This document shows, piece after piece, positions 55,347 to 64,000 of a DNA stretch of 64,000 nucleotides (its first letter is position 1; the number at the start of each line of letters is the position of its first letter). The stretch comes from DATFDN01 sp963756495 (GTDB lineage Bacteria; Pseudomonadota; Alphaproteobacteria; Acetobacterales; Acetobacteraceae). The DNA lies in contig CAVWNS010000014.1 of assembly GCA_963756495.1 (NCBI GenBank), forward strand, positions 310,001 through 374,000, given 5' to 3'. The notes beneath the pieces were generated by a model, which saw nothing but the letters and a program-made list of their open reading frames with translations, had not been told where the DNA came from and searched no databases. A program made the position numbers and the translations under genes.

Positions 55347-57360
55347 TTACGTCTCTAGCACGTAGCTTCCGGGCGCGTCCTGCAACGGCGGGTGCGCGGC
55401 GCTGCCCAGGGAAGGCGGTGCGCCCTTCTCGCCGGCGTGCGCGGCGAGCCAGTACGACCAGTCTGTCCACCAGCTTCCCTCATGGCGCTCGGCGGCCTTG
55501 CGCCATTGCTCGGGCGTTTCGGCAGCGTGGCCCTCGCTGGTCCAGTAGGTGCCCTTGCCGCCCGGCGGGTTGATCATGCCGGCGATGTGGCCGCTGGAGG
55601 CGAGGACGAACCGCACCCGGCCGTTCGCGAGTTGGGTGATGCGCCAGGCTGCATCCCAGGGCACGATATGGTCCTTCTCCGCCCCGACCGCATAGAGGTC
55701 CTGGCGGATGCGACCGAGATCCAGGGCCTCGCCCTTGAGATGGATCTTGCCGGGATGCACCATGTTGTTCTCGACGTAGGTGTTGCGCAGATACCAGGCG
55801 TGCGCCGCTCGGGCCATGCGCGTGCCGTCGCTGTTCCAGTAGAGCAGATCGAACGCAGCCGGCTTCTGGCCGAGCAGGTAGTTGTTCACCACATTGGACC
55901 AGATCAGGTCGTTGCTGCGCAGCAGGTTGAACATGTTGGACATCTCGCGGCTGTCGAGATAGCCGCGTTCCATCATCTGCTGCTCGATGAAATCGACTGT
56001 CGGCTCGCCCAGGAACACGGCCGTGTCGCCGACCTTGCTGAAGTCCTGTAGGGACACCATGAACGTCGCCGATCCGAAGCGGCTGTCTCCCTTCGCCGCG
56101 AGCCAGGCCAAGGTCATGGCCAGCAGCGTGCCGCCGATGCAGTAGCCCATCACGTTCACGGTCTTGCTGCCGGTGATCTCGCGGATGGCGTCGCTCGCTG
56201 CGAGCGGGCCGAGGTCGATGTAGTCCTCGATGGTCGTGCCCTCCATCGAGGCGTCCGGGTTGCGCCAGGACAGCATGAACACGGTGAACCCTTGGGCGAC
56301 CATGTAGCGCACCATGCTGTTCTTCGGCTGCATGTCCATGATGTAGTATTTGTTGATCCAGGGCGGGATGATCATCAGCGGAATCTGGTGGACCGTCTCG
56401 GTGGAGGGCGAATACTGGATCAACTCGATCAGCTTGTTGCGATACACAACCTTGCCCGGCGTGAGGGCGAGATTGCGCCCCGGCGCGAAGGCCGTGGTGT
56501 CCACCATTGTACAGCTTGCCCTGCTGGATGTCGTGCAGCAGGTTGCGCGCGCCATCCGCGAGGCTTGCGCCGCCCGTCTCCATCGCCCGATGCAACGCCA
56601 CCGGGTTCGAGGCGAGCAGCAGGGTGGGGCTCATCGCGTCCACGAACTGGCGCAGATGGAAGTGGATGCGCTGGCGTTCCGCCGGGCTCATGTCGTCGGC
56701 ATCGCTCGCCTGCTGCAGCAACCAATCGGAGGCGAGCAGATAGAAATCCTTCAGCGTGCGATAGGCCGGATTGCCCTGCCACTCCGGGGCGGCGAAGCGC
56801 TTGTCGCCGGCGCCGGCGGAAGGTGGCGATGCATCCGGTCGCGCCAATCCCCACCAGCGCTGCCCCGCCTCGTTCCAGGTATCCACCGCCGATTGCCATA
56901 GCCGCATGTTGAAATCCAAAGTGGCGGTCATGGCCTTGTCGGGCCGGCTCAGGGATCGCAGCCAGACGGTGCGAAGCGCGCGGGCGATCTCCGCCCAGTC
57001 CACCGGCACGACCTGGTGCAGCGGGTTCGCGTTGAGCGCCTCCTCGGTCGCATGCAGGATCGGGTCCTTGGCCAGCATTTCACCAAGCTGGCGCGCGCCG
57101 CCTTGGAGAAAGCCGCCAGACTGGTCGGGCGGCATCTGCCACCATGCCTGGCTGGACGCATCCCTGGGCGCACCCAGACTACCCGCGAGCTTCGACGCGG
57201 ATTCGACCCAGGATGTCCAGAGGCCGAGCATCATCTCGGGACCCGGCAAGGGAATCCCCGGCCTTGCGCTTTCAGTCACGCGCGCGGGGTCGGGTCGAGC
57301 CTCATGCGTCGGGGTGGAAGACGCTTCACGAGGGGGTCCGCCGGGGCTTTGATCTGGCAT
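55347..57360 (-). pseudogene. phaC: class I-like poly(3-hydroxyalkanoate) synthase, one frameshift
   Basis: Polymerises hydroxyacyl-CoA into storage polyester. The N-terminal domain (AWWQMPPDQSGGFLQGGARQLGEML, DWAEIARALRTVWLRSLSRPDKAMTATLDFNMRLWQSAVDTW) runs from ATG 57360 to QQGKLY near 56510. There a one-base slip occurs, and the catalytic domain continues in the other frame: PLMIIPPWINKYYIMDMQPKNS, GYCIGGTLLAMTLAWLA with the catalytic Cys, the Asp in AEKDHIVPW, and the His in SSGHIAGMINPP. Joined, about 670 residues. No phaA, phaB or phasin gene is near. Confidence 0.92.
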
Positions 57361-57643
57361 GTCTCACTCCTCCCTATTCACGCGTATTTGCTTGGTCTCG
57401 CCGATCACGCGCGCCTTGCTGAGCGGCTTGGGGCAGGTCCGCGCGGTCCCCCGGATTGGTGAGACCACGGCTCGTCGTCGGTCGGACCAGAAACCCTCGC
57501 CATACTGCGCCCGCAGAGAGCGTCAACCCGCAAACGTCGCGGAAGATGCCGACCACGTCGGCGCGGCGCATCACCTCGTGCTGCGGCGGCACGGGATCAT
57601 CAGCGACGACCTGTTCGGAAGATCGTTCCGAGCTGGGGCGAGA

Positions 57644-59167
57644 TCAGGGCGCGGCGCTGGCCACGGCTCCGATGTTCGCGCGGCCGACGCCGGTGAGGCG
57701 CCCGAGATAGGCGCCGATGTCGGTCCAGGCATCGCGCGCGGCTGCCATGGCTACATAGCCGTCCGGTCGGACCAGCCAGATGCCGCTGTCACCGAACGAC
57801 GCTCGGGTTTCGGGCTCCAGGAGGTCGGGGAATTGGGCGATCAGCCCAGCCGATGCGTCGTCCGCCGGCGCGAACAGCGCGAAGCGGGGCGAGGTGCCGG
57901 CTCCGACCGGATGCTCCGGGTCCCGCACCGGCGCGCGCTCTCCAGGTGCGGGGCTGCCATGGCTGTGTCGGCCGCGCTGGGTGAGCGGGCTTTCGGGGTA
58001 GTCGATCGCAAGCTCCGCCAGCGTGTTCGCCAAGGTCCTGCGGACGGGAGACAGGCCGAACACCAGGGAGGCGACGTGATTGCGCACCGCCTGCAACACG
58101 CCGCCCCGCAGCACCGCGAGCGTGGTCAGGCGACCGGCGTTCGCCAGCACCTGCCGGCCGACGGCGCTGCGTTCGATGCTGTAGCTGTCAAGGAGCGGTT
58201 CCGGTCCTGCCAGGCCGCGGCAGACCAGCGCCAGCTTCCAGGCCAGGTTGCAGGCATCCTGCATGCCCGTGTTCATGCCCTGCCCGCCCGCGGGGCTGTG
58301 GATGTGGGCGGCGTCACCGGCGAGGAACACGCGGGCGGCGCGATAATCGGCCACCTTTCGCTCATTGATCCGGAACGCCGACAGCCAGATCGGCGAGGAT
58401 GCCTCGATCCCGCCCGGTCCCCGCCGGTCGAGTAGCGCCTGGACCTCCTCCAAGGTCGGGTCCGCCCGGTGTGCATCGCCGTGCGCCTCCCCTACATCGG
58501 CAATTACCCGATAGCGTCCGGGTGAGATCGGGAACAGCGCCAGGGCGCCATCCGCGTGCCAGAACATGTCCAGCTCGTCCGCTTTCGAGCGAACGCCGCG
58601 AAGGTGAACATCTGCAAGTATCCAATCGCTCGGCAGCGTGTCCCCCTCGAACTGCATCCCGAGGCCATTGCGCACGGTGCTGTGGGCGCCGTCGCAGCCG
58701 ATCAGCCATGCGGCATCCAGCGTCTCCTCGCGCCCGTCCACGTGACGCAAGATTGCAGTCACTTTGTCCGTGTCGGGAGCGAACCGCACCAGCTCGATCC
58801 GCCGCTCCACCTGCACGCCGCAGGCGTTCAGGTGCTGCTCCATCAGCCGCTCGGTCTCGCTCTGGGGGAGCATGAGCCCATACGGGTGCGGCGTCTTGAC
58901 CGTGTCCAGGCGCACATGGGCGATCTGGCGGCCGCCGGCGATGATGTTGGCGGCGGTCGCCTTCAGGCCGGCCGCCACGAACGACGCGCCGCAGCCCATG
59001 CGGTCAATCAGCTCCAGGCTGCGGGGCCAGAGCACGAGGGCTTTGGATTTGTCGGTGCGCTGGACGGCCTTGTCCACGATCCGCACAGAGGCGCCGTAAC
59101 GCGCCAGCTCGGCCGCCATCGTGAGCCCGACAGGGCCGGCACCGACCACAAGGACATCCGGGCTCAT
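57644..59167 (-). CDS. FAD-dependent aromatic monooxygenase (PheA/TfdB family)
   Basis: Flavoprotein hydroxylase of 507 residues. VLVVGAGPVGLTMAAELARYG binds FAD, AWLIGCDGAHSTVR is the DG motif, and ARVFLAGDAAHIHSPAGGQGMNTGMQDACNLAWKLA is the GD motif. The C-terminal thioredoxin-like domain ends GDSGIWLVRPDGYVAMAA. It hydroxylates a phenolic or polyketide-like substrate with NAD(P)H. It follows fumC by 21 bp on the same strand, a possible but odd operon partner. Confidence 0.9.
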   Translation of the reverse strand: MSPDVLVVGAGPVGLTMAAELARYGASVRIVDKAVQRTDKSKALVLWPRSLELIDRMGCGASFVAAGLKATAANIIAGGRQIAHVRLDTVKTPHPYGLMLPQSETERLMEQHLNACGVQVERRIELVRFAPDTDKVTAILRHVDGREETLDAAWLIGCDGAHSTVRNGLGMQFEGDTLPSDWILADVHLRGVRSKADELDMFWHADGALALFPISPGRYRVIADVGEAHGDAHRADPTLEEVQALLDRRGPGGIEASSPIWLSAFRINERKVADYRAARVFLAGDAAHIHSPAGGQGMNTGMQDACNLAWKLALVCRGLAGPEPLLDSYSIERSAVGRQVLANAGRLTTLAVLRGGVLQAVRNHVASLVFGLSPVRRTLANTLAELAIDYPESPLTQRGRHSHGSPAPGERAPVRDPEHPVGAGTSPRFALFAPADDASAGLIAQFPDLLEPETRASFGDSGIWLVRPDGYVAMAAARDAWTDIGAYLGRLTGVGRANIGAVASAAP

Positions 59168-59188
59168 CGGCAATCTCCAGATTTGGCG

Positions 59189-60628
59189 TCAGTCGCCGAC
59201 CATCCGCCGCGCGTCCACCGCCTGGTCGAACCGGGCGGCGTCGATGAATCCCGACTTAAGCGCCGCCTCCCGCAATGTCAAATCCTCGTCCATCGCCGCG
59301 TGCGCGATCTGGGATGCCTTGTCATACCCGATCACCGGGCTCAGGGCTGTCACCAGCATCACGGACTCCTCCACGTAGCGCCCGATACGCTTGCGGTTGA
59401 GCGTCGTGCCCTCGACGGAGAAGATGCGGAACTTCTCGCATCCGTCGGAGAGGATCGCGACGGCGTGAAGGAAGTTGTTGATGATGATGGGCCGCATGGC
59501 GTTCAGCTCGAAATTGCCTTGGCTGCCCGCGAACGCGACCGCGTTGTCGTCGCCGATGACCTGGATGCAGATCATCACCATCGCCTCGCACTGGGTCGGG
59601 TTCACCTTGCCCGGCATGATGGAAGAGCCGGGCTCGTTCGCCGGCAGCACCAGCTCCCCCAGCCCGCATCGTGGACCAGAGGCGAGCCATCGCATGTCGT
59701 TGGCGATCTTCATCAGCGCGACGGCGAGCCCGCGCAGCCCGGCCATCGCTGCGACCATCGCATCAAGCGAGCCCTGAGCGGCGAACTTGTTGGGCGCCGT
59801 CACGAACGGCTGGCCCGTGAGCGTCGCGATCCGCGCCGCGACGTCCACGGCGAACCCCGGTGGCGCGTTCAGCCCCGTGCCGACCGCCGTGCCCCCCGCT
59901 GCCAGTTGCAGCAAGCCCTCCATCGTGCGCCGGATGCCGGTCGCGGCGTCGCGGAGCTGGGCGGCGTAGCCAGACCACTCCTGCCCGACGGTTAGCGGCA
60001 CGGCATCCTCCAGATGGGTGCGGCCGATCTTGACGACGTCCTTCCACTCCTCCGCCTTGACGTCGATCGCGTGGGCCAGTGCCTCGACCCGCGGCAGCAG
60101 CCGCTCCTCCAGCGCCAGCACGGAGGCGACGTGCATCGCGGTGGGGAAGGTGTCGTTCGAGGACTGCCCCATGTTGACGTCGTCGTTCGGATGCACCGGC
60201 GACTTGGTTGCCAGCTCACCCCCCAGGAGCTGGATGGCCCGGTTCGAGATCACCTCGTTGACGTTCATGTTCGATTGCGTGCCGGACCCTGTCTGCCACA
60301 CGAACAGAGGGAAGTGCGGGTCCAGCTTGCCCGCGATCACCTCGTCGGCGGCGCGCACGATGGCATCCGCCTTCCACCGCTCCAGCCGCCCGGCCTCGGC
60401 GTTGACCAGGGCCGCCGCCTTCTTCACCGTCCCGTATGCATGATAGACCGGTTTCGGCATGCGATCGTCGCCGATCGAGAAATGCACCAGGGAGCGCTGC
60501 GTCTGCGCACCCCAGTACCGGTCCGCGGGCACGGCGATGCCGCCCATGGAGTTCGTCTCCATGCGCTCGCCGTGCGCGTCGATCCCGATCGGCACATCCC
60601 GCATCGTGTGCGCGCTGTCGTTGGCCAT
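59189..60628 (-). CDS. fumC: fumarate hydratase class II
   Basis: TCA-cycle enzyme hydrating fumarate to malate, 479 residues. It shows the family blocks VWQTGSGTQSNMNVNEV, KSPVHPNDDVNMGQSSND, GRTHLEDAVPLTVGQEW, and the signature GSSIMPGKVNPTQ. The ATG at 60628 is the first in frame; GGGGAGG lies upstream. It is 27 bp after the malic enzyme gene, so fumarate, malate and pyruvate steps are made from one transcript. Confidence 0.95.
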   Translation of the reverse strand: MANDSAHTMRDVPIGIDAHGERMETNSMGGIAVPADRYWGAQTQRSLVHFSIGDDRMPKPVYHAYGTVKKAAALVNAEAGRLERWKADAIVRAADEVIAGKLDPHFPLFVWQTGSGTQSNMNVNEVISNRAIQLLGGELATKSPVHPNDDVNMGQSSNDTFPTAMHVASVLALEERLLPRVEALAHAIDVKAEEWKDVVKIGRTHLEDAVPLTVGQEWSGYAAQLRDAATGIRRTMEGLLQLAAGGTAVGTGLNAPPGFAVDVAARIATLTGQPFVTAPNKFAAQGSLDAMVAAMAGLRGLAVALMKIANDMRWLASGPRCGLGELVLPANEPGSSIMPGKVNPTQCEAMVMICIQVIGDDNAVAFAGSQGNFELNAMRPIIINNFLHAVAILSDGCEKFRIFSVEGTTLNRKRIGRYVEESVMLVTALSPVIGYDKASQIAHAAMDEDLTLREAALKSGFIDAARFDQAVDARRMVGD

Positions 60629-60655
60629 GCTCAGGCCTCCCCATCCAGCTGCTTG

Positions 60656-62320
60656 TCACTCCGGTCGGTAGATCAGCCCGGCGAGCCAATCCACCAGATC
60701 GTCGGGCTGCGGCACCTGGGCGAGGCCGGCCTCGAAGATCATGCGGGCGACCTTCACGGCGGTGCCGATCTCGATCCGCAGCACATCGCGTTGCGGCGGA
60801 AACAGTAGGCCGCGCGCCCGCTGGCTGTCCGTGACCTGCGCGGCCGTGGCCTGGGCCGCGGCGATGAACACCGCATCGGTAATGCGCTTCGCCCGCGTGG
60901 CGTACACGGCGAGCGCCACGGCCGGAAAGACGTAGAAATTGTTCGCCTGTCCCGGCGTGAACGTCTTGCCGCCGAGCGTCACGTCGCCGAACTGCACGCC
61001 CGCGGCATACAGCGCCTTGCCGTCGGTCCAGCAATAGGCCTGCTCGGCCGTGCACTCCGCCTTCTCGGTGGGGTTGGACAGCGCGAAGATGATCGGCCGC
61101 TCGTTCAGCTTCGCCATCGCCCTGACCACCGGCTCGGTGAACGTGCCGCCAACGGTGCTGACGCCGATCAGCGCCGTGGGCTTCAGGGACTCCACCGCCG
61201 CCACGAGATCCTTCGTCGGCGCGTGGGAGTGCGCATACACTTTCTGGGACGGAGACAGATCGGTGCGCGACGGCTCGATCAGGCCGTCGGCATCGAACAT
61301 CGACACGCGCGCCCGCGCCTCCTGTTGGGAGAGGCCCTCGAGCATCATCGCCGAGACGATCATGTTGCCGATGCCGATTCCGGCCGACCCGGCGCCCAGG
61401 AACAGCACGCGCTGATCCCTCAGCGCCTCGTTCTTCATCGACAGCGCGGTCGAGAGCCCGGAGATGGTGATTGCCGCCGTGCCCTGGATGTCGTCGTTGT
61501 AGCAGAGGATCTTGTCGGCGTATTTCGCCAGCAGCCGGATCGCATCGGTGCCTTTCCAATCCTCGAAATGGATGCAGCAATGCGGGAACAGCTCCTGCAC
61601 CGCTTGCACGAATTCGTCCACGAACGGGTCAAGTATCTCGGGCTCGGGCGGCGCCTGGCGCGTGCCGAGATAGAGGGGATCGTCGATCAAGCTCTTGTTC
61701 GTCGTCCCGATATCCAGAAGGATCGGCAGCAGCACGTCGGGCGGGATCGCCGCGCAGGCGGTGTAGAGTTGCAGCTTCCCGATCGGGATTCCCATGCCAT
61801 TGGTGCCCAGGTCGCCCAGGCCCAGGATACGCCCGCCGGTGCTGACGCAGATGAAGCGCACGTCCTTCACGGGCCAGTTGGCCATCACCTCCTTCACCTT
61901 CCCTTGGTGGCGAATGGAGATGTACATGCCCCGCGCGCGGCGGTACAGATGGCCGAACTTCAGGCACGCCTCTCCCACCGTCGGGTCGTAGACGATCGGC
62001 AGGAACCGCGTCGGGTCCGACATCAGGACCTTGTAGAACAGGGTCTCGTTCCGGTCGCAGAGGCCGACGAGGTAGATATACCGCTCCAGGTCGCTGGTCT
62101 TGTTGTCGAGGTGCAGCATCACCCGCTCCACCTGTCGGTCGAGTGTCTCGACCGAATCGGGCAGCAGACCGATGAGACCGTGCTTCTCGCGCTCCCCCAC
62201 CGTGAAGGCGGTTTCCTTGTTGCGGATGCTGTCGGCGAGCAGCGCCAGACCTGCCGGCAGAGTGCCTGCCTCGCTTGCGGCGCCCAGGCCGTCGCGGCTG
62301 ACGGAGTTCGTGGGATTCAT
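60656..62320 (-). CDS. maeA: NAD-dependent malic enzyme
   Basis: Oxidative decarboxylation of malate to pyruvate, 554 residues, the long (SfcA-type) form. GLLPDSVETLDRQVERV, ILGLGDLGTNGMGIPIGKLQLY, and CYNDDIQGTAAIT (metal site) are intact, as is the NAD motif FLGAGSAGIGIGNMI. No phosphotransacetylase extension is present, unlike the NADP-type MaeB. AGGAGGAG lies just upstream of the start. It faces the HMA2-like gene with a 247-bp spacer. Confidence 0.95.
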   Translation of the reverse strand: MNPTNSVSRDGLGAASEAGTLPAGLALLADSIRNKETAFTVGEREKHGLIGLLPDSVETLDRQVERVMLHLDNKTSDLERYIYLVGLCDRNETLFYKVLMSDPTRFLPIVYDPTVGEACLKFGHLYRRARGMYISIRHQGKVKEVMANWPVKDVRFICVSTGGRILGLGDLGTNGMGIPIGKLQLYTACAAIPPDVLLPILLDIGTTNKSLIDDPLYLGTRQAPPEPEILDPFVDEFVQAVQELFPHCCIHFEDWKGTDAIRLLAKYADKILCYNDDIQGTAAITISGLSTALSMKNEALRDQRVLFLGAGSAGIGIGNMIVSAMMLEGLSQQEARARVSMFDADGLIEPSRTDLSPSQKVYAHSHAPTKDLVAAVESLKPTALIGVSTVGGTFTEPVVRAMAKLNERPIIFALSNPTEKAECTAEQAYCWTDGKALYAAGVQFGDVTLGGKTFTPGQANNFYVFPAVALAVYATRAKRITDAVFIAAAQATAAQVTDSQRARGLLFPPQRDVLRIEIGTAVKVARMIFEAGLAQVPQPDDLVDWLAGLIYRPE

Positions 62321-62567
62321 TCCTGCTCCTCCTTCGGTTTCAAGAGCCAGTTAATCCGGCTTGTCATCGCCCGTAAACATGTCGCATCCCTGTTTTTGGG
62401 CTGGCCGGACGCGGACGGGCAGGACTACGAGCAGGTCCTCGGGATAGCAGAATCCTTCGATGCTCTCCAGCCGACGGCGGAGCTGGATCGCGAGCATCTT
62501 CACGGTAATGTAATAGAAACGAATTATTGCTGCAAAACTCGGGAGGTAAATCCGTGGCGCGACCAGA

Positions 62568-63203
62568 ATGGGTGCCATGGAAAACGTCCTGCAATTCGTC
62601 AGTGTCGTCACCGGCGTTCGCCCGATCGATCTTGTTTCCTTCGTCGTCGAGGCTATCGCGTGGCGCCCGCCAGAGGGGCATAGCGCGGCCAAGGCGCACG
62701 TGGTGCATCACATTCCGGGCCGGGTGCGGATGCGAATCCCCGCCAAGCGGTGCAACCGGCGGTATTTCGTTGAGGTGAAGGATCGGCTGGAGCGATGCCC
62801 GAGCACCATCGGCGTGGAGGTCAACGCGGCCTCCGCGAGTGTGCTGATCAGGTACATTGGCGTGCTGTCGGGCTTGCTGGCGGAGGTGACCGCCGCCGGA
62901 ATTCATGAACTGGCCGAAGTCGGCGAGGAACGATGGTCGGGTCCGTCGCGCGCGGGTCGGCTGCTGGAACGCGTTGGTCGGATCGATGAACGGATCGCCC
63001 TTCCGACAGGCGGCTGCGTCAACGGGCACTCGGTCGCCCTGATCCGGCTGTTGATCGAGGCTGGCGTGCAGGTGTCGAGTGGCCGGCTGTTCAGCGCGGC
63101 ACTGCCGCTGCTTTGGTACGCGACGCAGCCAGCCGGCGGGGTTTTCCCCGCCAGACCCGGAAGCAGCAACAGCGCGCGGTGTGCGGCTTGTCCGATGCAT
63201 TGA
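62568..63203 (+). CDS. HMA2-domain-containing protein
   Basis: A 211-residue protein with an HMA2-like module: HVVHHIPGRVRMRIPAKRCN and the following VKDRLERCPSTIGVEVNAASASVLIRY give the beta-alpha-beta ferredoxin-like fold of metal-handling domains. The metal CxxC is absent. The tail after VSSGRLFSAALPLLWYA is Pro/Gly/Cys-rich and may include a frame slip. ATG 62568 or 62577 may be the start; GGGAGG lies about 22 nt upstream, nearer to a GTG in another frame. The function is unknown. Confidence 0.6.
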   Translation: MGAMENVLQFVSVVTGVRPIDLVSFVVEAIAWRPPEGHSAAKAHVVHHIPGRVRMRIPAKRCNRRYFVEVKDRLERCPSTIGVEVNAASASVLIRYIGVLSGLLAEVTAAGIHELAEVGEERWSGPSRAGRLLERVGRIDERIALPTGGCVNGHSVALIRLLIEAGVQVSSGRLFSAALPLLWYATQPAGGVFPARPGSSNSARCAACPMH

Positions 63204-63268
63204 ATGCCGCGCAGGCGCCCATCAAGGGTTTGTCGAACCCGGCGACCCGTGGCTACTCTCCTTTGCCA

Positions 63269-63353
63269 GCGGGCGTGGCGGAATCGGTAGACGCACGAGA
63301 CTTAAAATCTTGCGCCGTACGGCGTGGGGGTTCGAATCCCCCCGCCCGCACCA
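63269..63353 (+). tRNA. tRNA-Leu (anticodon UAA)
   Basis: An 85-nt cloverleaf with acceptor GCGGGCG pairing CGCCCGC, discriminator A and encoded CCA. The anticodon stem CGAGA/TCTTG holds the loop CTTAAAA (anticodon TAA). The T arm GGGGGTTCGAATCCCCC is perfect, and a long variable arm (GCGCCGTACGGCGT) marks a class II tRNA, as expected for leucine. Confidence 0.97.
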
Positions 63354-63443
63354 GACGGTGAGACACGCCTTGCAGATGATCATGTTCGGGTTCGAATGCC
63401 GGCCGGGACCGACCCGGCCGACCGTCGCGCGCGTCTGCGATGA

Positions 63444-64000
63444 CTACGCGGTTGCCATCTCCGTCTGCCGGCGTTGCGGACGTCCGATCAGCAGCAGGGC
63501 AACGCAGCCGATTACGACGAACCCGACGATCGGCAGCATCGCCAGCGCATAGCTGCCCGTCGCCTGCTTGGTGACGCCCATCAGGGTGTTGCAGACGAAC
63601 CCGAAGCCGGTGCCGATGCCGTTGATCATCGCGATTCCCGCGGCGGAGCTGCGCGAGGACAGCCATTCCGAGGCGAGCGCCCAGAACGGACCGCGCGTGA
63701 CGGAGGTCGCGACGACCGTGACGCACAGCAGGATGATGCTCGGCAGCAGCGCCGGGAACGGGATCAGCAGCACCAGCGCGACCCCGCTCAGTGCGAGCGG
63801 GGCTAGCGTGTGCCAGAAGCGCTCGCCCGCCACGTCGGACCGCAATCCCCACCAGATCATCGCGCCAGCAGAGAGCAAATAGGGCAAGGCGTTCAGCCAC
63901 CCGACGGTCGTGGTCGAGACGCCAAACGACTTGATGAACTGCGGCTGCCACAGTCCCAGCCCGGAGCTGGCGGTTGCACCCCCAGCATAGACCAGCGCCA
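63444..64000 (-). CDS. MFS transporter (ACS-like family), 5' end outside window
   Basis: C-terminal part of a twelve-helix MFS carrier, about 185 codons seen. SSGLGLWQPQFIKSFGVSTTTVGWLNALPYL continues into the helices SGVALVLLIPFPALLPSIILL and GPFWALASEWLSSRSSAAGIAMINGIGTGFGFV. The latter is typical of the anion:cation symporter (phthalate, tartrate, galactarate) branch. The frame stays open to the right edge, so the start lies beyond. The stop at 63444 is 90 bp beyond the tRNA end. Confidence 0.8.
   Translation of the reverse strand, partial: ALVYAGGATASSGLGLWQPQFIKSFGVSTTTVGWLNALPYLLSAGAMIWWGLRSDVAGERFWHTLAPLALSGVALVLLIPFPALLPSIILLCVTVVATSVTRGPFWALASEWLSSRSSAAGIAMINGIGTGFGFVCNTLMGVTKQATGSYALAMLPIVGFVVIGCVALLLIGRPQRRQTEMATA

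Noticed and set aside
63269..63353. tRNA-Leu as an integration site of a genomic island
   Set aside because: No integrase gene and no repeat of the tRNA 3' end were seen within the window.

Overview
The window is high-GC DNA with dense gene packing, ATGA/TGATG stop-start overlaps and a minCDE operon. Its accessory content (form II CO-dehydrogenase-like hydroxylase, formate dehydrogenase, class I-like PHA synthase, sigmaF/NrsF-type ECF pair, URC-type uracil catabolism) points to an alphaproteobacterium. Acetobacteraceae/Rhodospirillales is my best guess, but it rests on gene flavour only, since the window holds no rRNA or marker phylogeny.

Layout. 0-7.7 kb: a broken 3-hydroxyisobutyrate dehydrogenase-like gene cut by the window edge, a broken alpha/beta hydrolase, then a divergently organised formate dehydrogenase locus. 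Its catalytic subunit reads through an in-frame UGA (selenocysteine) followed by a SECIS-like hairpin. 7.5-13.1 kb: a TRAP-permease remnant, an MFS exporter, an HU-like protein, an aldehyde dehydrogenase, a TauD-type dioxygenase and a second 3-hydroxyacid dehydrogenase. 13.1-16 kb: an AT-richer accessory pocket with an HNH nuclease gene interrupted by an IS630-family element, and a RelE/ParE toxin-antitoxin pair. 16-19 kb: N-formylglutamate amidohydrolase and minCDE. 19-27.8 kb: a Rieske dioxygenase pair divergent from a three-subunit molybdenum hydroxylase (AYRGAGR form II motif), then a PLP decarboxylase and a solute-binding protein that are riddled with frameshifts. 27.8-31.4 kb: a second AT-richer pocket with a DUF1801 gene and an IS1182-like element into which a second, near-identical IS630 copy has inserted. 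31.5-45.9 kb: class A penicillin-binding protein, 2-hydroxyacid dehydrogenase, a three-gene uracil catabolism operon (URC1-URC4-upp), a large repeat-containing secreted protein, a Cys-rich secreted protein, and an RND efflux operon with a lipoprotein. 45.9-54.1 kb: an NrsF/ECF sigma pair divergent from an eight-gene, mostly stop-start-overlapping operon (DUF1223, solute-binding protein, cytochrome b, YedY-like molybdoenzyme, two glycosyltransferases, radical SAM/SPASM, GT2), with a sigmaF-like promoter in front. 54.1-64 kb: OFA-type MFS, PHA synthase, FAD monooxygenase, fumarase C, malic enzyme, an HMA2-like protein, tRNA-Leu(UAA) and the end of another MFS gene.

Many otherwise well-conserved genes (ribA-like URC1, phaC, aldehyde dehydrogenase, NrsF, CoxM) carry single-base frame breaks. 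Because intact reading resumes in a neighbouring frame each time, I think most are uncorrected long-read assembly errors. The 24.1-27.8 kb stretch, with about ten breaks in three genes, could instead be true decay. No gap between genes exceeds about 300 bp. The larger ones (9403-9644, 27807-28033, 57361-57643, 62321-62567) show no gene I can support. No CRISPR array, rRNA, prophage or replication origin was seen.

How it works together: the organism appears to oxidise C1 and small organic substrates (formate, aldehydes, hydroxyacids, possibly CO or N-heterocycles), recycle uracil nitrogen, store carbon as PHA, and balance C4 acids through fumarase and malic enzyme. It also carries a metal- or oxidant-type envelope stress regulon.
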